In this document: one piece after another, positions 34,494-44,438 of the stretch | Position numbering within the stretch: position 1 is the stretch's first letter | Layout: each line of letters begins with the position of its first letter | Assembly (NCBI GenBank): GCA_963798655.1 | Contig: CAWCUH010000005.1 | Coordinates: 62,001-126,000, forward strand | From: CAVSMC01 sp963798655 | Lineage (GTDB): Bacteria; Pseudomonadota; Gammaproteobacteria; Burkholderiales; Casimicrobiaceae | Reading direction: 5' to 3' | Length of the DNA stretch: 64,000 nt | Position numbers and translations under genes: made by a program | The notes under the pieces: generated by a model | What the model was told of the DNA's origin: nothing | Seen by the model: only the letters and a program-made list of their open reading frames with translations | Databases searched by the model: none

Positions 34494-36755
34494 CTACGTT
34501 TGAGCGGTCGCTAGATTGGGACCCGATGTCACAGCCGGCTCGACGCGGTTCTGCGCACGCTGTCGCTGACGCAGACGAGCGGCGTCAAGCAGCATTCGAC
34601 CGGCCCACCGGTACACGTTGAATTCGCGCACCAGGTGCCGCATGCCGCGCATGCGTGCGCGCTGCTCGTCCGGCGGCATCTGCAGGGCGACGAGGATCGC
34701 GCCGGCCGTTTGCTCGATGTCATAGGGATTGACGATCAGCGCATCGACCAGCTCCCGCGACGCACCGGCAAACAGCGAAAGAATGAGAACGCCACGCTCG
34801 TCATCGCGCGCTGCCACGAACTCCTTCGCCACCAGGTTCATGCCGTCGTGCAGGCTCGTCACCAGGCAAAAGTCCGCCGCGCGGAAATAGCGAAAGACGT
34901 CCCGCGGTCCATGGTGCTGGATCCTGAGCTCGATGGGGTTGTACCCGGGCTTGCCGAAGCGGTCGTTGATGTGCTGCGCCGAGGCGCGCACCTTCGCTTC
35001 GAAGTCCTGGTATTCGCCGATGCTCTGCCGTGAGGGCGCCGCGATCTGCACGAAGCAGAAGGCCCCGATCAACTGCGGCGCCAACTCGAGCAACCGCTCG
35101 ACCGCCGAAAAGCGCTCCAAGATGCCCTTCGTGTAGTCGAGGCGTTCGATGCCGATCCCGATCTTCGCCTCGGCTGGCAGGTTCAGCATCGATCGAATCT
35201 CGGCCCGACTCGTTTCGACGGTCGGCTGGTCCTCCAGCGCGGACGGCGGCCACTCGATCGAGATAGGGTAGCGATGGACCTCGGTGAGCTGAGCCAGGTA
35301 CGAGATGCTGAGCGTTTCGCGGTCGATTCTCGCTTCGAGGTAGCGCGCAACCGTATCGAAGAAATTGTTGCAATGAAATTGCGTGTGGAATCCGAGTACC
35401 GTCGATCCAAGCAGGCCGTCGAGAATCTCCGCGCGCCAGGGGCAGATGCCGAAGGCTTCCGGATTCGGCCACGGGATGTGCCAGAACGTGATGATCGTCG
35501 CCGCCGGCAACCGCTCGCGGATCATTCGCGGCAGCAAGGCGAAGTGATAATCCTGCACGAGCACGATAGGGTTGGTCGTCTTCGCTTCCTCAACCAGCAC
35601 GTCCGCGAAACGGCGGTTGACCTCGACGTACTTCTGCCAGTCCGATGCCCGGAATGTCGGACGGGTGTGGGCGATGTGGCACAGCGGCCAGAGGCCTTCG
35701 TTCGAAAATCCGTAGTAGTAACCCGCTTCCTCGTCCTTGGTGAGCCACACGCGACGGATGCGGTAGGAAGGATGCTCGGGCGGCACCTGCACATGATCGG
35801 CAGCGTCGACGGTGTCGCGGTCCGCGCTGCCCGATCCGTGCGCGATCCAGGTGCCCGAACACGCTCGCATCACCGGTTCGAGCGCCGTGACCACGCCGCT
35901 GGCAGGGCGCTGTATCTCGATCCCGTTGTCGCCGTGAACGTGAATGTAAGGCTCGCGATTGGATACGATGATGATTTCATCGCCGCGCAGATCCTCGCGC
36001 AGGATCTCGCGCAGCGTCTCCGGCACCCACGTCATCTGCGACTCGTCCCGCGCCTTGCGCTCCTCGTTCAGCTCGTGCACGAGCGCCTGCAGATCCTGAG
36101 CGAGCGGCAGCAGTTCGCGCGCGCGTGGCTGTTCCGGCGCTGCCATTCGCTGCCCTCGAATCAATCCCTTGACGCCTCGAATCCAGCCGCGCCAGGACAG
36201 CTGGAAGATGACGCCCGCGATGAGCGTTGTCGCCGCCAGAATGGCAATGAACAGCAGGAACACGTATTGCTTCGTGTCCGCGCTGCGGCGCTCGACGAAG
36301 CTCATGTCGTGGAGGATCACCAGGTCCCCGACCCGCTTGCCATCGACGTCCACGGGGCTGATCGCGAGGTGCAGCGAGCCACTGCGATGGTGAACCACCC
36401 GTCCGGCCTGCGCGTCGCCCGGCGAGCGGTCGCAATGAACGTCCGCCGGGAATCCCTCGGTGCGGTAGGTGAGCGTTCCGTTCGCCTCGCAAAACCCGAT
36501 CGCATACACGCGCTCGTCCAGGGCAATGCGGTGGAAGTAGGATTGAATGCGCTGCTCCTTGATGCGATCACGCACGCGGTCCTTCAAAAGATCGCCGAAC
36601 GGTTCCTGCATGGTGCTCGCGATGAGCTGGGCGCGGATGTCCAGGTCGCGGACGAACCACTTCAGCGTAAGCTCGTCGACGAGGGGAACAACGGCCCATG
36701 CGATGGCGGCAAGCCCCAGTGCGAGGGGAATCAGCAGGCGAAACATCAGTCGCAT
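34494..36755 (-). CDS. otsA: Trehalose-6-phosphate synthase with N-terminal membrane sensor region
   Basis: The GT20 domain (about residue 265 onward) makes trehalose-6-phosphate from UDP-glucose and glucose-6-phosphate. It keeps V-Q-D-Y-H, F-W-H-I-P-W-P, G-F-H-T-Q-F-H, I-E-R-L-D-Y-T-K-G and L-H-D-G-M-N-L-V-A-K-E-F. Ahead of it lie a membrane helix (about 5-25), a periplasmic segment of some 140 residues, a second helix (Y-V-F-L-L-F-I-A-I-L-A) and a charged linker. The 753-residue total far exceeds the ~460 of classical OtsA and suggests a membrane-anchored, signal-sensing enzyme. The ATG at 36755 (M-R-L-M-F-R) was chosen; ATGs at 36770 and 36815 are alternatives. otsB lies upstream on the same strand. 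Confidence 0.92.
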   Translation of the reverse strand: MRLMFRLLIPLALGLAAIAWAVVPLVDELTLKWFVRDLDIRAQLIASTMQEPFGDLLKDRVRDRIKEQRIQSYFHRIALDERVYAIGFCEANGTLTYRTEGFPADVHCDRSPGDAQAGRVVHHRSGSLHLAISPVDVDGKRVGDLVILHDMSFVERRSADTKQYVFLLFIAILAATTLIAGVIFQLSWRGWIRGVKGLIRGQRMAAPEQPRARELLPLAQDLQALVHELNEERKARDESQMTWVPETLREILREDLRGDEIIIVSNREPYIHVHGDNGIEIQRPASGVVTALEPVMRACSGTWIAHGSGSADRDTVDAADHVQVPPEHPSYRIRRVWLTKDEEAGYYYGFSNEGLWPLCHIAHTRPTFRASDWQKYVEVNRRFADVLVEEAKTTNPIVLVQDYHFALLPRMIRERLPAATIITFWHIPWPNPEAFGICPWRAEILDGLLGSTVLGFHTQFHCNNFFDTVARYLEARIDRETLSISYLAQLTEVHRYPISIEWPPSALEDQPTVETSRAEIRSMLNLPAEAKIGIGIERLDYTKGILERFSAVERLLELAPQLIGAFCFVQIAAPSRQSIGEYQDFEAKVRASAQHINDRFGKPGYNPIELRIQHHGPRDVFRYFRAADFCLVTSLHDGMNLVAKEFVAARDDERGVLILSLFAGASRELVDALIVNPYDIEQTAGAILVALQMPPDEQRARMRGMRHLVREFNVYRWAGRMLLDAARLRQRQRAQNRVEPAVTSGPNLATAQT

Positions 36756-36879
36756 GGATGGGAAGCCCATTGTCGGCGCGCATTGGAACACCCGGGAAGA
36801 CGCGGGCCTCGACACCAGCCGATAGCGGCGACGCGCACAAGCCGCGTCATCGCCCGCCGTTGGGAAGCCGACGTCCGAC

Positions 36880-37641
36880 TCATGACTCGAGCGCGCCGCG
36901 CAGCCAGTTGCGCACCGCCTTGATGTCGGGAAGGCAGAAGCGTGCGCCGGTCGGGTCGTTTCCGACCTTCACCGCGATGCCGCCTAACTGCGCAACCGCC
37001 CTGAAGCCATATTCGTCCGTGGCGTCGTCGCCGACGAACACCGGCAGGCGACCCGCGAATGGTTGCTCGCGCATGTACTCGAGAATCGACGTTCCCTTGT
37101 CTCGTCCGGACGGCTTCACTTCCAGCACGTTCTTGCCCGGCTGCAGCTCCCAATCTCCGGTGGCCGTTGATTCCTCGATTTGAGCACGCAGTGTTCGACG
37201 GACCTGAACGGCGAGGTCGGGCACCAGCCGGTAATGCAACGCGAGCGTCTGGCCCTTGTCCTCGAGACGAAGCCCTTCATGGCGGGCCGCGAATCCGGAC
37301 AGCGCGTCGCGCATGCGCGTGAAACCGGAGAGCGCGGCCTGATGGTCATGCAGCGTGCCGTCGGCTGCGCGACGTTCACAGCCGTGCTGGCCGGCGACCG
37401 GGATATCGAGCCCCGGAAACAGCTGGTCCACGTCAGCGATTCGGCGACCGGTGATCAGCGCCATCGCGCCGCCCAGCATCCGCGCCAGACTCGGCAACAT
37501 CGCGCGGAGCTCGGCATCGACCTGCACTTCCGCGGGACTATCCGCGAAATCGAGCAGCGTGCCATCGATATCGAGGAACAGCGCATTGCAACTTCTTAGC
37601 GTCGGCGGTCGCTGATGGCGGGAAGATAGATGCTCTGACAT
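36880..37641 (-). CDS. otsB: Trehalose-6-phosphate phosphatase
   Basis: OtsB removes phosphate from trehalose-6-phosphate to give trehalose. The HAD nucleophile motif is L-F-L-D-I-D-G-T-L (D24, D26) and the Mg2+-binding motif is V-G-D-D-A-T-D-E. The length of 253 residues is usual. It sits between ybdK (19 bp upstream) and otsA (125 bp downstream) on the minus strand, so the two trehalose enzymes are probably co-expressed, with the antiporter and ybdK ahead of them. Confidence 0.94.
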   Translation of the reverse strand: MSEHLSSRHQRPPTLRSCNALFLDIDGTLLDFADSPAEVQVDAELRAMLPSLARMLGGAMALITGRRIADVDQLFPGLDIPVAGQHGCERRAADGTLHDHQAALSGFTRMRDALSGFAARHEGLRLEDKGQTLALHYRLVPDLAVQVRRTLRAQIEESTATGDWELQPGKNVLEVKPSGRDKGTSILEYMREQPFAGRLPVFVGDDATDEYGFRAVAQLGGIAVKVGNDPTGARFCLPDIKAVRNWLRGALES

Positions 37642-37659
37642 GCGTCTGGTTGTGACGGC

Positions 37660-38796
37660 TCACGCGTCGGAGCGCGGCTCGCGCCCGCTCCACCGCAGCG
37701 CCTGGTTCCAGACGAGGTCCTCGAGCGACTGCGAATGGGCGTAGCGCTCGCGCAGCCAGCGCGCGTCGTTGTCTCGGGCGCGCGCCCACTGCTCGATGTG
37801 ACGGATCGCATCGACCGCCTCGAGCGCCTCGGCATCGCCTTCCAGCGCTTCCACCGTCTCGAGAATGTCCTCGCGAATCGAACGATGCGTGTGCGTTCGT
37901 GCGTCGACCAGGTCGCCGTCGAGGCCGAAGCGGCACGCCTGGAACCGGTTGTACTGGTACACGACATAAGTCTGCTGCGGGTCCGACGATGCGCGGTCGG
38001 CGAGGAAGGCGTGACACAGGACCTGCACGTACGCGGCGAGCGCCGCGGCCTTCTCCACCATCAACGGCGTGTCGAACACGCGGACCTCGACGGTGCCGTA
38101 TTCCGGCTTCGGCCGGATGTCCCAATACAGGTCTTTCATGCTTTCGATCACGCCGTAGCCGTGAAGCTCCGCATAGTAGTCCTCGAAGGCCGACCACGAG
38201 ACGATGTAGGGCGCATGGCCGCTCGTCGGATACGGCGCCATCGCATTCAGGCGCGCCGAATCGAACCCCGTGTCGACGCCCTGGTAGTAGGGTGACGATC
38301 CGGCGAGCGCGAGAAAGTGAGGGATGTAGCGCGACAGCGAATGCAGCAGGCGAAGCGCCGTATCGCCGTCGGTGCAGCCGATGTGAACGTGCTGACCGAA
38401 AATGGTGACGTGCTTCGCGAGGTAGCCGTAAACGTCGGCAAGCTTCTGGTAGCGCGGCTTGTCGGTGACGTAGCGCTCGGGCCAGTGCTGGAACGGATGG
38501 GCACCACCGCCGGCGACGAGCAGGTTCACGCGGTCGGCGGCGTCGACGACGGCATCTCGAATGGCGAGCAACTCGTCGAGCACCGCGCGATACCGCTCGT
38601 GCACCCGCGTGCTGACCTCGAGCATGCTCTCGGTGATCTCGTGACGCGCATCACCGGGACTTCCTCGCCGCGCAAGGACCGCGATGATGTCCGAAGCGCC
38701 ACGCGTGAGATCGCAGCTTCTGCGGTCAACGACCTGCAGCTCGAGCTCCACGCCCATCGTGAGCGGCAGCGACGACTTGAATTCGAGCGCCGACAT
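37660..38796 (-). CDS. ybdK: YbdK-type carboxylate-amine ligase
   Basis: A 378-residue member of the GCS2/YbdK family, related to gamma-glutamylcysteine synthetase and showing weak carboxylate-amine ligase activity in E. coli. Visible blocks are G-V-E-L-E-L-Q-V-V-D near the N-terminus, F-G-Q-H-V-H-I-G, and G-T-V-E-V-R-V-F-D. The ATG at 38796 is preceded by GGAGGG and lies 4 bp after the antiporter stop. It may make a glutamyl-type compound useful in stress, but the product is unknown. Confidence 0.88.
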   Translation of the reverse strand: MSALEFKSSLPLTMGVELELQVVDRRSCDLTRGASDIIAVLARRGSPGDARHEITESMLEVSTRVHERYRAVLDELLAIRDAVVDAADRVNLLVAGGGAHPFQHWPERYVTDKPRYQKLADVYGYLAKHVTIFGQHVHIGCTDGDTALRLLHSLSRYIPHFLALAGSSPYYQGVDTGFDSARLNAMAPYPTSGHAPYIVSWSAFEDYYAELHGYGVIESMKDLYWDIRPKPEYGTVEVRVFDTPLMVEKAAALAAYVQVLCHAFLADRASSDPQQTYVVYQYNRFQACRFGLDGDLVDARTHTHRSIREDILETVEALEGDAEALEAVDAIRHIEQWARARDNDARWLRERYAHSQSLEDLVWNQALRWSGREPRSDA

Positions 38797-38800
38797 GTCT

Positions 38801-40012
38801 TCAGCTGCCCTCCGCCGATTCGCCGGCACGCCGGATCGCGAATTCGGCCGCGATCGGCCCGATGAAAGTCAGGATCGCCGTCGCGAGCAGTACCGTGGCG
38901 GCGACATCGCCGGCGATCTCGGGGAACGAGGCCGTCAGCTCGCCGAGCATCAGCAGCGCGACTCCGGACATTGGCATCAACGCGAGGTTGACCAACGAGG
39001 CCTTGCGCACGGCGAGTGCGCTCGGCCGTGCGAGCAGGAACAGCGGAACCGCCTTCCCGACGAAGCGCGCCGCAATGAAGCCGGCGGCCGGCACGATGGC
39101 CGCGCGCCACCCCGACCACTCGAGACTCGCTCCGGCGACGGCGAAGAGGATCACGATGAACAGCATCGCGGGTTCGCCGAACTCGAGCGAGACGAACGCG
39201 CGATGGCGGTCGAAGCTGCGCATGAACACGCCCGCCAGCAGCAGTGTGAGAGGCAACGACAGCCGCAGTGCGCCGGCGACGGCGATAGCTGCCAGGATGA
39301 CGGCGACGACCAGGGCGAACTGGAACGCCGGCCGGCGTCCGAAGAATCGCAGCAATGCGAGCGCGATTGCCGCCGTCACGGCTGCCGCCGCGATCGAGCC
39401 GAGCACGATGTAGAGCGGGTGCGCGAGCGTCGTCACCGACTCCGCCGCACGCTGAAAGTGCAACCATCCGTAGACGACGGTCAGCCCGAGAACCGCATAG
39501 GCGGTGTTGAGCGCCGTGAACAGCAATGCACGTTCCGTCACTTGTCCCTGCCCGCGCGCATCCTTCACGACGGTCATGACGACCGCGGGGGATGTGGCCA
39601 TCGCGAACACGGCGATCGTCGACGCGACGACCGGCCGCGCGCCGATCAGCGCGAGCAGCGCATAGACGGCGACGAAGGACAGCGTCGATTCGAGCACGCT
39701 GGTCGCGAGCAACCACGGATTGCGGCGCAGCCAGCCGAGGTCGACCCTCTGCCCCAGTTCGAACAGCAACAGGCCTACGGCAATGTCGACAAAGGGACGG
39801 AACAGATGTACGGTCTGCGCGTCGACGACGCCGAGCGCGTTCGGGCCGAGCGCGGCACCCGTCGCGACGTAGCCGACGATGCGCGAGACATGCAGCCACA
39901 TGCGTGTGGCTTCGCCCGCGAGGATAGCGATGATCAGCAGCAAGGCCACCGCGAGGAGGGGACCAACATCCGGCGGCCAGGCAGGCAGAAAGGAAGCGTC
40001 GGCGGCGTTCAA
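38801..40012 (-). CDS. Cation/proton antiporter (CPA2, Kef/NapA type)
   Basis: A 403-residue inner-membrane antiporter with about 12 helices and the CPA2 features G-Y-V-A-T-G-A-A-L-G-P, V-G-L-L-L-F-E-L-G and A-T-S-P-A-V-V. There is no C-terminal TrkA-N regulatory domain, so it is a short form. It starts the minus-strand run antiporter-ybdK-otsB-otsA. Exchange of K+ or Na+ for protons fits the osmotic theme of the block; ion choice cannot be read from the sequence. Confidence 0.88.
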   Translation of the reverse strand: MNAADASFLPAWPPDVGPLLAVALLLIIAILAGEATRMWLHVSRIVGYVATGAALGPNALGVVDAQTVHLFRPFVDIAVGLLLFELGQRVDLGWLRRNPWLLATSVLESTLSFVAVYALLALIGARPVVASTIAVFAMATSPAVVMTVVKDARGQGQVTERALLFTALNTAYAVLGLTVVYGWLHFQRAAESVTTLAHPLYIVLGSIAAAAVTAAIALALLRFFGRRPAFQFALVVAVILAAIAVAGALRLSLPLTLLLAGVFMRSFDRHRAFVSLEFGEPAMLFIVILFAVAGASLEWSGWRAAIVPAAGFIAARFVGKAVPLFLLARPSALAVRKASLVNLALMPMSGVALLMLGELTASFPEIAGDVAATVLLATAILTFIGPIAAEFAIRRAGESAEGS

Positions 40013-40159
40013 TCGATTCCTGTCGAAGTCGCTTTGCGCGCGATCGGCGGCGTCATGTTACAGCATCGCGCGGCCCGACCCCGGAAGAGCATCGGCGGCC
40101 AGCGTGCGCGTTGCACCGCGGAGATCGGCGCACGGAGCATCCTTTGACGGTGAGCGCCG

Positions 40160-42517
40160 ATGATCGCCGCCGGGCACGCCACGGTGCCGTCTGCGCGGTC
40201 TTCGAACAGCAAGGCGCTCGGCACGTTCGCCGGCGTGTTCACGCCGAGCATTCTCACCATCCTCGGTATCGTGCTGTTCCTGCGGCTTGGTTATGTCGTG
40301 GGGGGCGTCGGTCTGCGGCGCGCGCTGATAGTGATCGCCGCGGCAAACGCCATTTCGATCCTGACCGCTCTTTCGGTCTCGGCGATTTCGACCAACCTGC
40401 GCGTGAAGGGCGGCGGCGACTACTACCTGATCTCCCGCACGCTCGGCCTGAGCTTCGGCGGCGCGATCGGCGTCGTCGTCTTCCTCGCGCAGGCGGTGTC
40501 GATCGGCTTCTACTGCATCGGCTTCGCCGAGGCGCTCGCGCCGCTGCTGCCGTTGCGCGGCTCGCTCGCGTTGCACGCGATCGCCATGGCCGCGATCGCG
40601 CGCTCGGCGTTCTCGCCTGGCTCGGCGCCGACCTCGCGACGCGCTTCCAGTACGGGTGATGGCGGCGCTCGGGTCGCGCTCGCCGCGTTTACCGTTGGTG
40701 CGGTCGAACACTGGCGCACCGACGTTCTGGCCGCAAACTGGTCCGCGCCCGCCGACGCGCTCACGTTCGGCGCGGCGTTCGCCCTCTTCTTCCCGGCGGC
40801 CACCGGCTTCACGCAGGGCGTCAGCATGTCGGGTGACCTCGCGCATCCCGGCCGCAGCATTCCGCTCGGCGTGCTCGCCGCGGTCGCGGTCTCGATCGTC
40901 GTCTACTTCGCCTGCGCGCTACTGCTGGCTGCGGCGTTGCCCGGCGATGTCTTGCGCGGCGATTTCGCCGCCATGAAGCGCGTTTCCGGCGTACCGATGC
41001 TGATCGACATCGGCGTGATGGCCGCAACGCTGTCGTCGGCGCTCGCCTCGTTCCTGGGCGCCCCGCGCATCCTGCAGTCGCTGGCCAAGGACAGCGTGTT
41101 TCCGCTGCTTGCGCCCTTCGCCGCCGGGACGCGGCGTTCGGGAAATCCTCGTCGCGCGGTGATTCCCACGCTGATGATCGCGCTCGCGGTGGCCGCGATC
41201 GGCAATCTCAACGTCATCGCGGCCGTCGTTTCGATGTTCTTCCTGGTCTCCTACGGACTGCTGAACTATGCGACGTATTTCGAGGCGCGCGCGGCAAGCC
41301 CGTCGTTCCGGCCCACGTTTCGGTTCTTCGATTATCGGATCGCGCTGATCGCGGCGATCGCATGCTTCGCCGCGATGCTCGCGATCGACGTCGTCGCGGG
41401 CATCGTCGCCTCGGTCATCGTGTTGTCCATCTATCTGTACCTGCGAACACGGGCGGCGCCGGCTACCTGGGCCGACGGCCGGCGCGCGTATCACATGAAG
41501 GTCGCACGCGAGCATCTGCTGCTCGCCAACGCGCAAGCCGAGCACCCGCGGGCGTGGAGGCCGCAGCTGCTTCTCTTTTCTGATTCCGTTGCCCGCCGTG
41601 CGCGTCTGCTGAAATTCGCGCAGTGGGTGGAGGCAGGGGGAGGACTGACCACCGTCGTACGCATGATCGAGAGCCAGGACATCGGCACCATCGAGCATCA
41701 TCAACATGAGCAGGAAGCCCTCGCCGATGAAATCAAGGCTCAGAAGTCGTCGGCGCTGCCGCTGGTCGTCGTCGGCACGGACACTGCCCAGATGGTCACG
41801 TCCATCGTGCAATCCGCCGGCGTCGGCCCGTTTCGCATCAACACCGTCGTCGTCAACTGGCCGGAGCCGAGCGCCGCCTTCTACCGACCGCTCGGACTCG
41901 ACGCGTTCGGCCACAACGTGTCGCTCGCATTTCGCCTGGGCTGTAATTTGCTGTTGCTCGATGCCGATGCCAAGGAATGGCAAACGCTCGAGCAGACGCC
42001 GGCGAACGAGCGCGTGATCGATGTGTGGTGGGAGGACTCGTCCACCGGCGAGCTCATGCTTCTGCTCGCTTATCTGATGACGTTGAGCGGCGAATGGGAC
42101 GGCGCGCGCATCCGCCTGCTCGGACCGGCCGATGTGGTCGATGCCGAGGGCACGCACGGCAAGGTGCTGCGCGAGCGTGTCGAGGAGATCCGCATCGATG
42201 CCGACGTCGTCACGACGAACGGCCAGCACGAGCAGCAGGTCGTCGGCGAATCCGCGCAGAGCTCGCTCGTATTCCTGCCGTTCCGCATTCACGGCGGCCG
42301 CTTCTACTCGCCCTTCGGATGGGAAATCGGCGCGGCGCTCGATCGCCTGCCGATCGTCATCCTGTGCCTCGCCGCGCAGGACGTCGATCTCGAGGCCGAT
42401 CCCGACGAGACCGCGGCCACCGACGCGAATGTTGCTCCATCCGAGCACAGCGCCGACGCGCCCGCCATCCGCGCGCAAATGACGAACGTCAACGCGCACG
42501 ACGTGCGGATGCGCTAA
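40160..42517 (+). CDS. Cation-chloride-cotransporter-like amino acid permease family protein
   Basis: A 785-residue APC-superfamily transporter like SLC12 proteins: about 12 helices in residues 25-460 and a cytosolic C-terminal domain (480-760). The opening G-V-F-T-P-S-I-L-T-I-L-G-I-V-L-F-L-R-L-G is diagnostic. Residues 148-175 (A-R-S-A-F-S-P-G-S-A-P onward) look unlike a membrane helix. The same DNA, read in the other two frames, gives A-L-G-V-L-A-W-L-G-A-D and R-F-Q-Y, as expected there. Three compensating single-base deletions between about 40606 and 40670 would explain this. Divergent from the antiporter. Likely moves cations with chloride. Confidence 0.87.
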   Translation: MIAAGHATVPSARSSNSKALGTFAGVFTPSILTILGIVLFLRLGYVVGGVGLRRALIVIAAANAISILTALSVSAISTNLRVKGGGDYYLISRTLGLSFGGAIGVVVFLAQAVSIGFYCIGFAEALAPLLPLRGSLALHAIAMAAIARSAFSPGSAPTSRRASSTGDGGARVALAAFTVGAVEHWRTDVLAANWSAPADALTFGAAFALFFPAATGFTQGVSMSGDLAHPGRSIPLGVLAAVAVSIVVYFACALLLAAALPGDVLRGDFAAMKRVSGVPMLIDIGVMAATLSSALASFLGAPRILQSLAKDSVFPLLAPFAAGTRRSGNPRRAVIPTLMIALAVAAIGNLNVIAAVVSMFFLVSYGLLNYATYFEARAASPSFRPTFRFFDYRIALIAAIACFAAMLAIDVVAGIVASVIVLSIYLYLRTRAAPATWADGRRAYHMKVAREHLLLANAQAEHPRAWRPQLLLFSDSVARRARLLKFAQWVEAGGGLTTVVRMIESQDIGTIEHHQHEQEALADEIKAQKSSALPLVVVGTDTAQMVTSIVQSAGVGPFRINTVVVNWPEPSAAFYRPLGLDAFGHNVSLAFRLGCNLLLLDADAKEWQTLEQTPANERVIDVWWEDSSTGELMLLLAYLMTLSGEWDGARIRLLGPADVVDAEGTHGKVLRERVEEIRIDADVVTTNGQHEQQVVGESAQSSLVFLPFRIHGGRFYSPFGWEIGAALDRLPIVILCLAAQDVDLEADPDETAATDANVAPSEHSADAPAIRAQMTNVNAHDVRMR

Positions 42518-42548
42518 ATTGAACGCTGGTTCAACAGGAGGACAGCCG

Positions 42549-42872
42549 ATGGAAGCCAAGTCCGCAGCATCCGACGACGACGTCCGCACGACGCTTCGCA
42601 GCCTGGTCGCGCAGTCCGAGGCGCTGTTGAGCGCACTCGGCGACGAAGGCGCGCAGCGGTATCGAGAAACGGTCGTCGGCCTTCAGCGTCAAATCCGGCG
42701 GGCACGCGACAGTCTCGACGACCTTCAATACACGGCCACTCGGCGGGCGCGCTTGAGTGCACGGCGCGCCGACCGGTACGTCCACGAGAATCCGTGGAGC
42801 ACCGCCGGCGGCGCCGCCGCGGTCGGCGCCGCGGTCGGTGCGCTGGTCGCCCTGCTGATCGTACGGCGCTGA
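42549..42872 (+). CDS. DUF883/ElaB-YqjD family inner-membrane protein
   Basis: This 107-residue protein has a helical N-terminal region rich in Ser, Arg and Asp, and a C-terminal Gly/Ala membrane helix (A-G-G-A-A-A-V-G-A-A-V-G). The Y-V-H-E-N-P-W segment just before the helix is the family signature. E. coli relatives bind ribosomes and tether them to the membrane in stationary phase. An AGGAGGA ribosome site precedes the ATG. It follows the large permease by 31 bp and may be co-transcribed. Confidence 0.88.
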   Translation: MEAKSAASDDDVRTTLRSLVAQSEALLSALGDEGAQRYRETVVGLQRQIRRARDSLDDLQYTATRRARLSARRADRYVHENPWSTAGGAAAVGAAVGALVALLIVRR

Positions 42873-43040
42873 GGCGGTGCCGATCCGTTCGGCGAACGCC
42901 TCGCGACGAAGCGCCGGCCCGATCGCGCGGTGCGCGCGGCACACCGTGTCGTGCACCCGTCGAGCGACCGATCGCCGCGCCGCTTCGGCGAGGCGTAGCG
43001 ACGCTGCGCCACGGTAGGGCGTCCGCCACGCTGCATTGCG

Positions 43041-44438
43041 ATGGCTTTCGAACTCCTCGACTGGTTGAAGCGCGTCGACCGCTACATCTGGGCGTCGCAT
43101 CTCGGCGGGCTGCCCGTGTGGAAGAAGCGGGCCGTGCGCGCCGTGCGGCTCGTGATCGTGCTCGTTCGCGACGTCGTGCGGGGCGAACTCACGCTGTGGA
43201 CGATGAGCCTCGTCTACACGACGCTGCTGTCGATGGTGCCGCTGCTCGCCCTCTCCTTCTCGGTGCTGAAGGCGTTCGGCGTGCACAACCAGGTCGAGCC
43301 GCTGCTCAACAATCTCCTCGCCCCGCTCGGCGAGCAGGGCGTGGAGATCAGCAGCCGCCTGATCGGATTCATCGAGCACATGAACGTCGGCGTGCTCGGC
43401 GCGGTGGGGCTCGTCCTGCTGATCTACACCGTCATCTCGCTGATGCAGAAGATCGAGGAGTCGTTCAACGCGATCTGGCACGTGACGCAGCTGCGAAGCC
43501 TCGCCGAGCGCTTCAGCCGCTATCTGAGCGCGCTTCTGATCGGCCCGCTGCTGGTGTTCGCGGCGCTTGGCATAACCGCTGCCGCGCTGAGCTCGCAGGT
43601 GGCGCAGGCGGTCCTCGCCATCGAGCCGCTCGGATATCTCGTCTACGCCGGCGGCAAGGTTGCGCCCTACGCGCTCGTGATCGGCGCCTTCACCTTCTTC
43701 TACGTATTCGTTCCCAACACGCGAGTGCGCGTCGTGCCCGCGTTGGTCGCCGGCATCGTCGGCGGCGTGCTCTGGCAGTCGGCAGGCTGGATATTCGCCG
43801 CGTTCGTGGTCTCCTCGGCGCGCTACGCCGCGATCTATTCGAGCTTCGCCATCCTGGTTCTCTTCCTGATCTGGCTCTACGTGAGCTGGCTCGTGCTGCT
43901 GATCGGCGCCGACGTGGCGTTCTATCTTCAGCATCCCGAATATCTGTATGCCGAACTCGGCGAGCCGCGGCTCAGCAACCGCATGCGCGAGCGGCTCGCG
44001 CTCGCGATCGTCCAACTGATCGCACAGCACTTCGTGCGCGGCGAGCCGCCGTGGACGCTGCACCGTCTCACACACCGCTTGGGCATTCCAATGCATTCGG
44101 TCGACGTCGTGCTCGGCGCACTCGCCGCCGCCGGCGTGGTCCGCCTGAGCAACGATGACCCGCCGGCCTATCTGCCGTCGCGCGACCTCGCGCAGGTTTC
44201 CATCGCCGAGTTGCTGGACGCTGTACGCGCGGCGGGCGAAGACGCGTTCCTCAATCCGGACTCGCTTCCGCTGCCGGCGCCGGTCGAAGAGGTCGCGGGC
44301 GCCGTCGAGCGCGCAATCGCGACAGCCACCGCCGGGCTCAGCGCGGCCTCGCTCGCCGATCCACGCGAGGCGGCTCAACCGTTCGAGGCGTCGGCCGAAG
44401 CAACGAGCGAGGAAGGAAGGTCATGGAGGACTGGATAG
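43041..44438 (+). CDS. YihY/BrkB family membrane protein
   Basis: A 465-residue protein with a six-helix YihY domain (about residues 40-300), once misnamed ribonuclease BN. Typical segments are T-L-L-S-M-V-P-L-L-A, the F-N-A-I-W-H-V loop and F-V-P-N-T-R-V. Residues 305-465 form a soluble tail that includes a winged-helix-like stretch (W-T-L-H-R-L-T-H-R-L-G-I) and an acidic C-terminus. Function is unknown. The 3' end overlaps the MscS gene by 16 bp. Confidence 0.9.
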   Translation: MAFELLDWLKRVDRYIWASHLGGLPVWKKRAVRAVRLVIVLVRDVVRGELTLWTMSLVYTTLLSMVPLLALSFSVLKAFGVHNQVEPLLNNLLAPLGEQGVEISSRLIGFIEHMNVGVLGAVGLVLLIYTVISLMQKIEESFNAIWHVTQLRSLAERFSRYLSALLIGPLLVFAALGITAAALSSQVAQAVLAIEPLGYLVYAGGKVAPYALVIGAFTFFYVFVPNTRVRVVPALVAGIVGGVLWQSAGWIFAAFVVSSARYAAIYSSFAILVLFLIWLYVSWLVLLIGADVAFYLQHPEYLYAELGEPRLSNRMRERLALAIVQLIAQHFVRGEPPWTLHRLTHRLGIPMHSVDVVLGALAAAGVVRLSNDDPPAYLPSRDLAQVSIAELLDAVRAAGEDAFLNPDSLPLPAPVEEVAGAVERAIATATAGLSAASLADPREAAQPFEASAEATSEEGRSWRTG

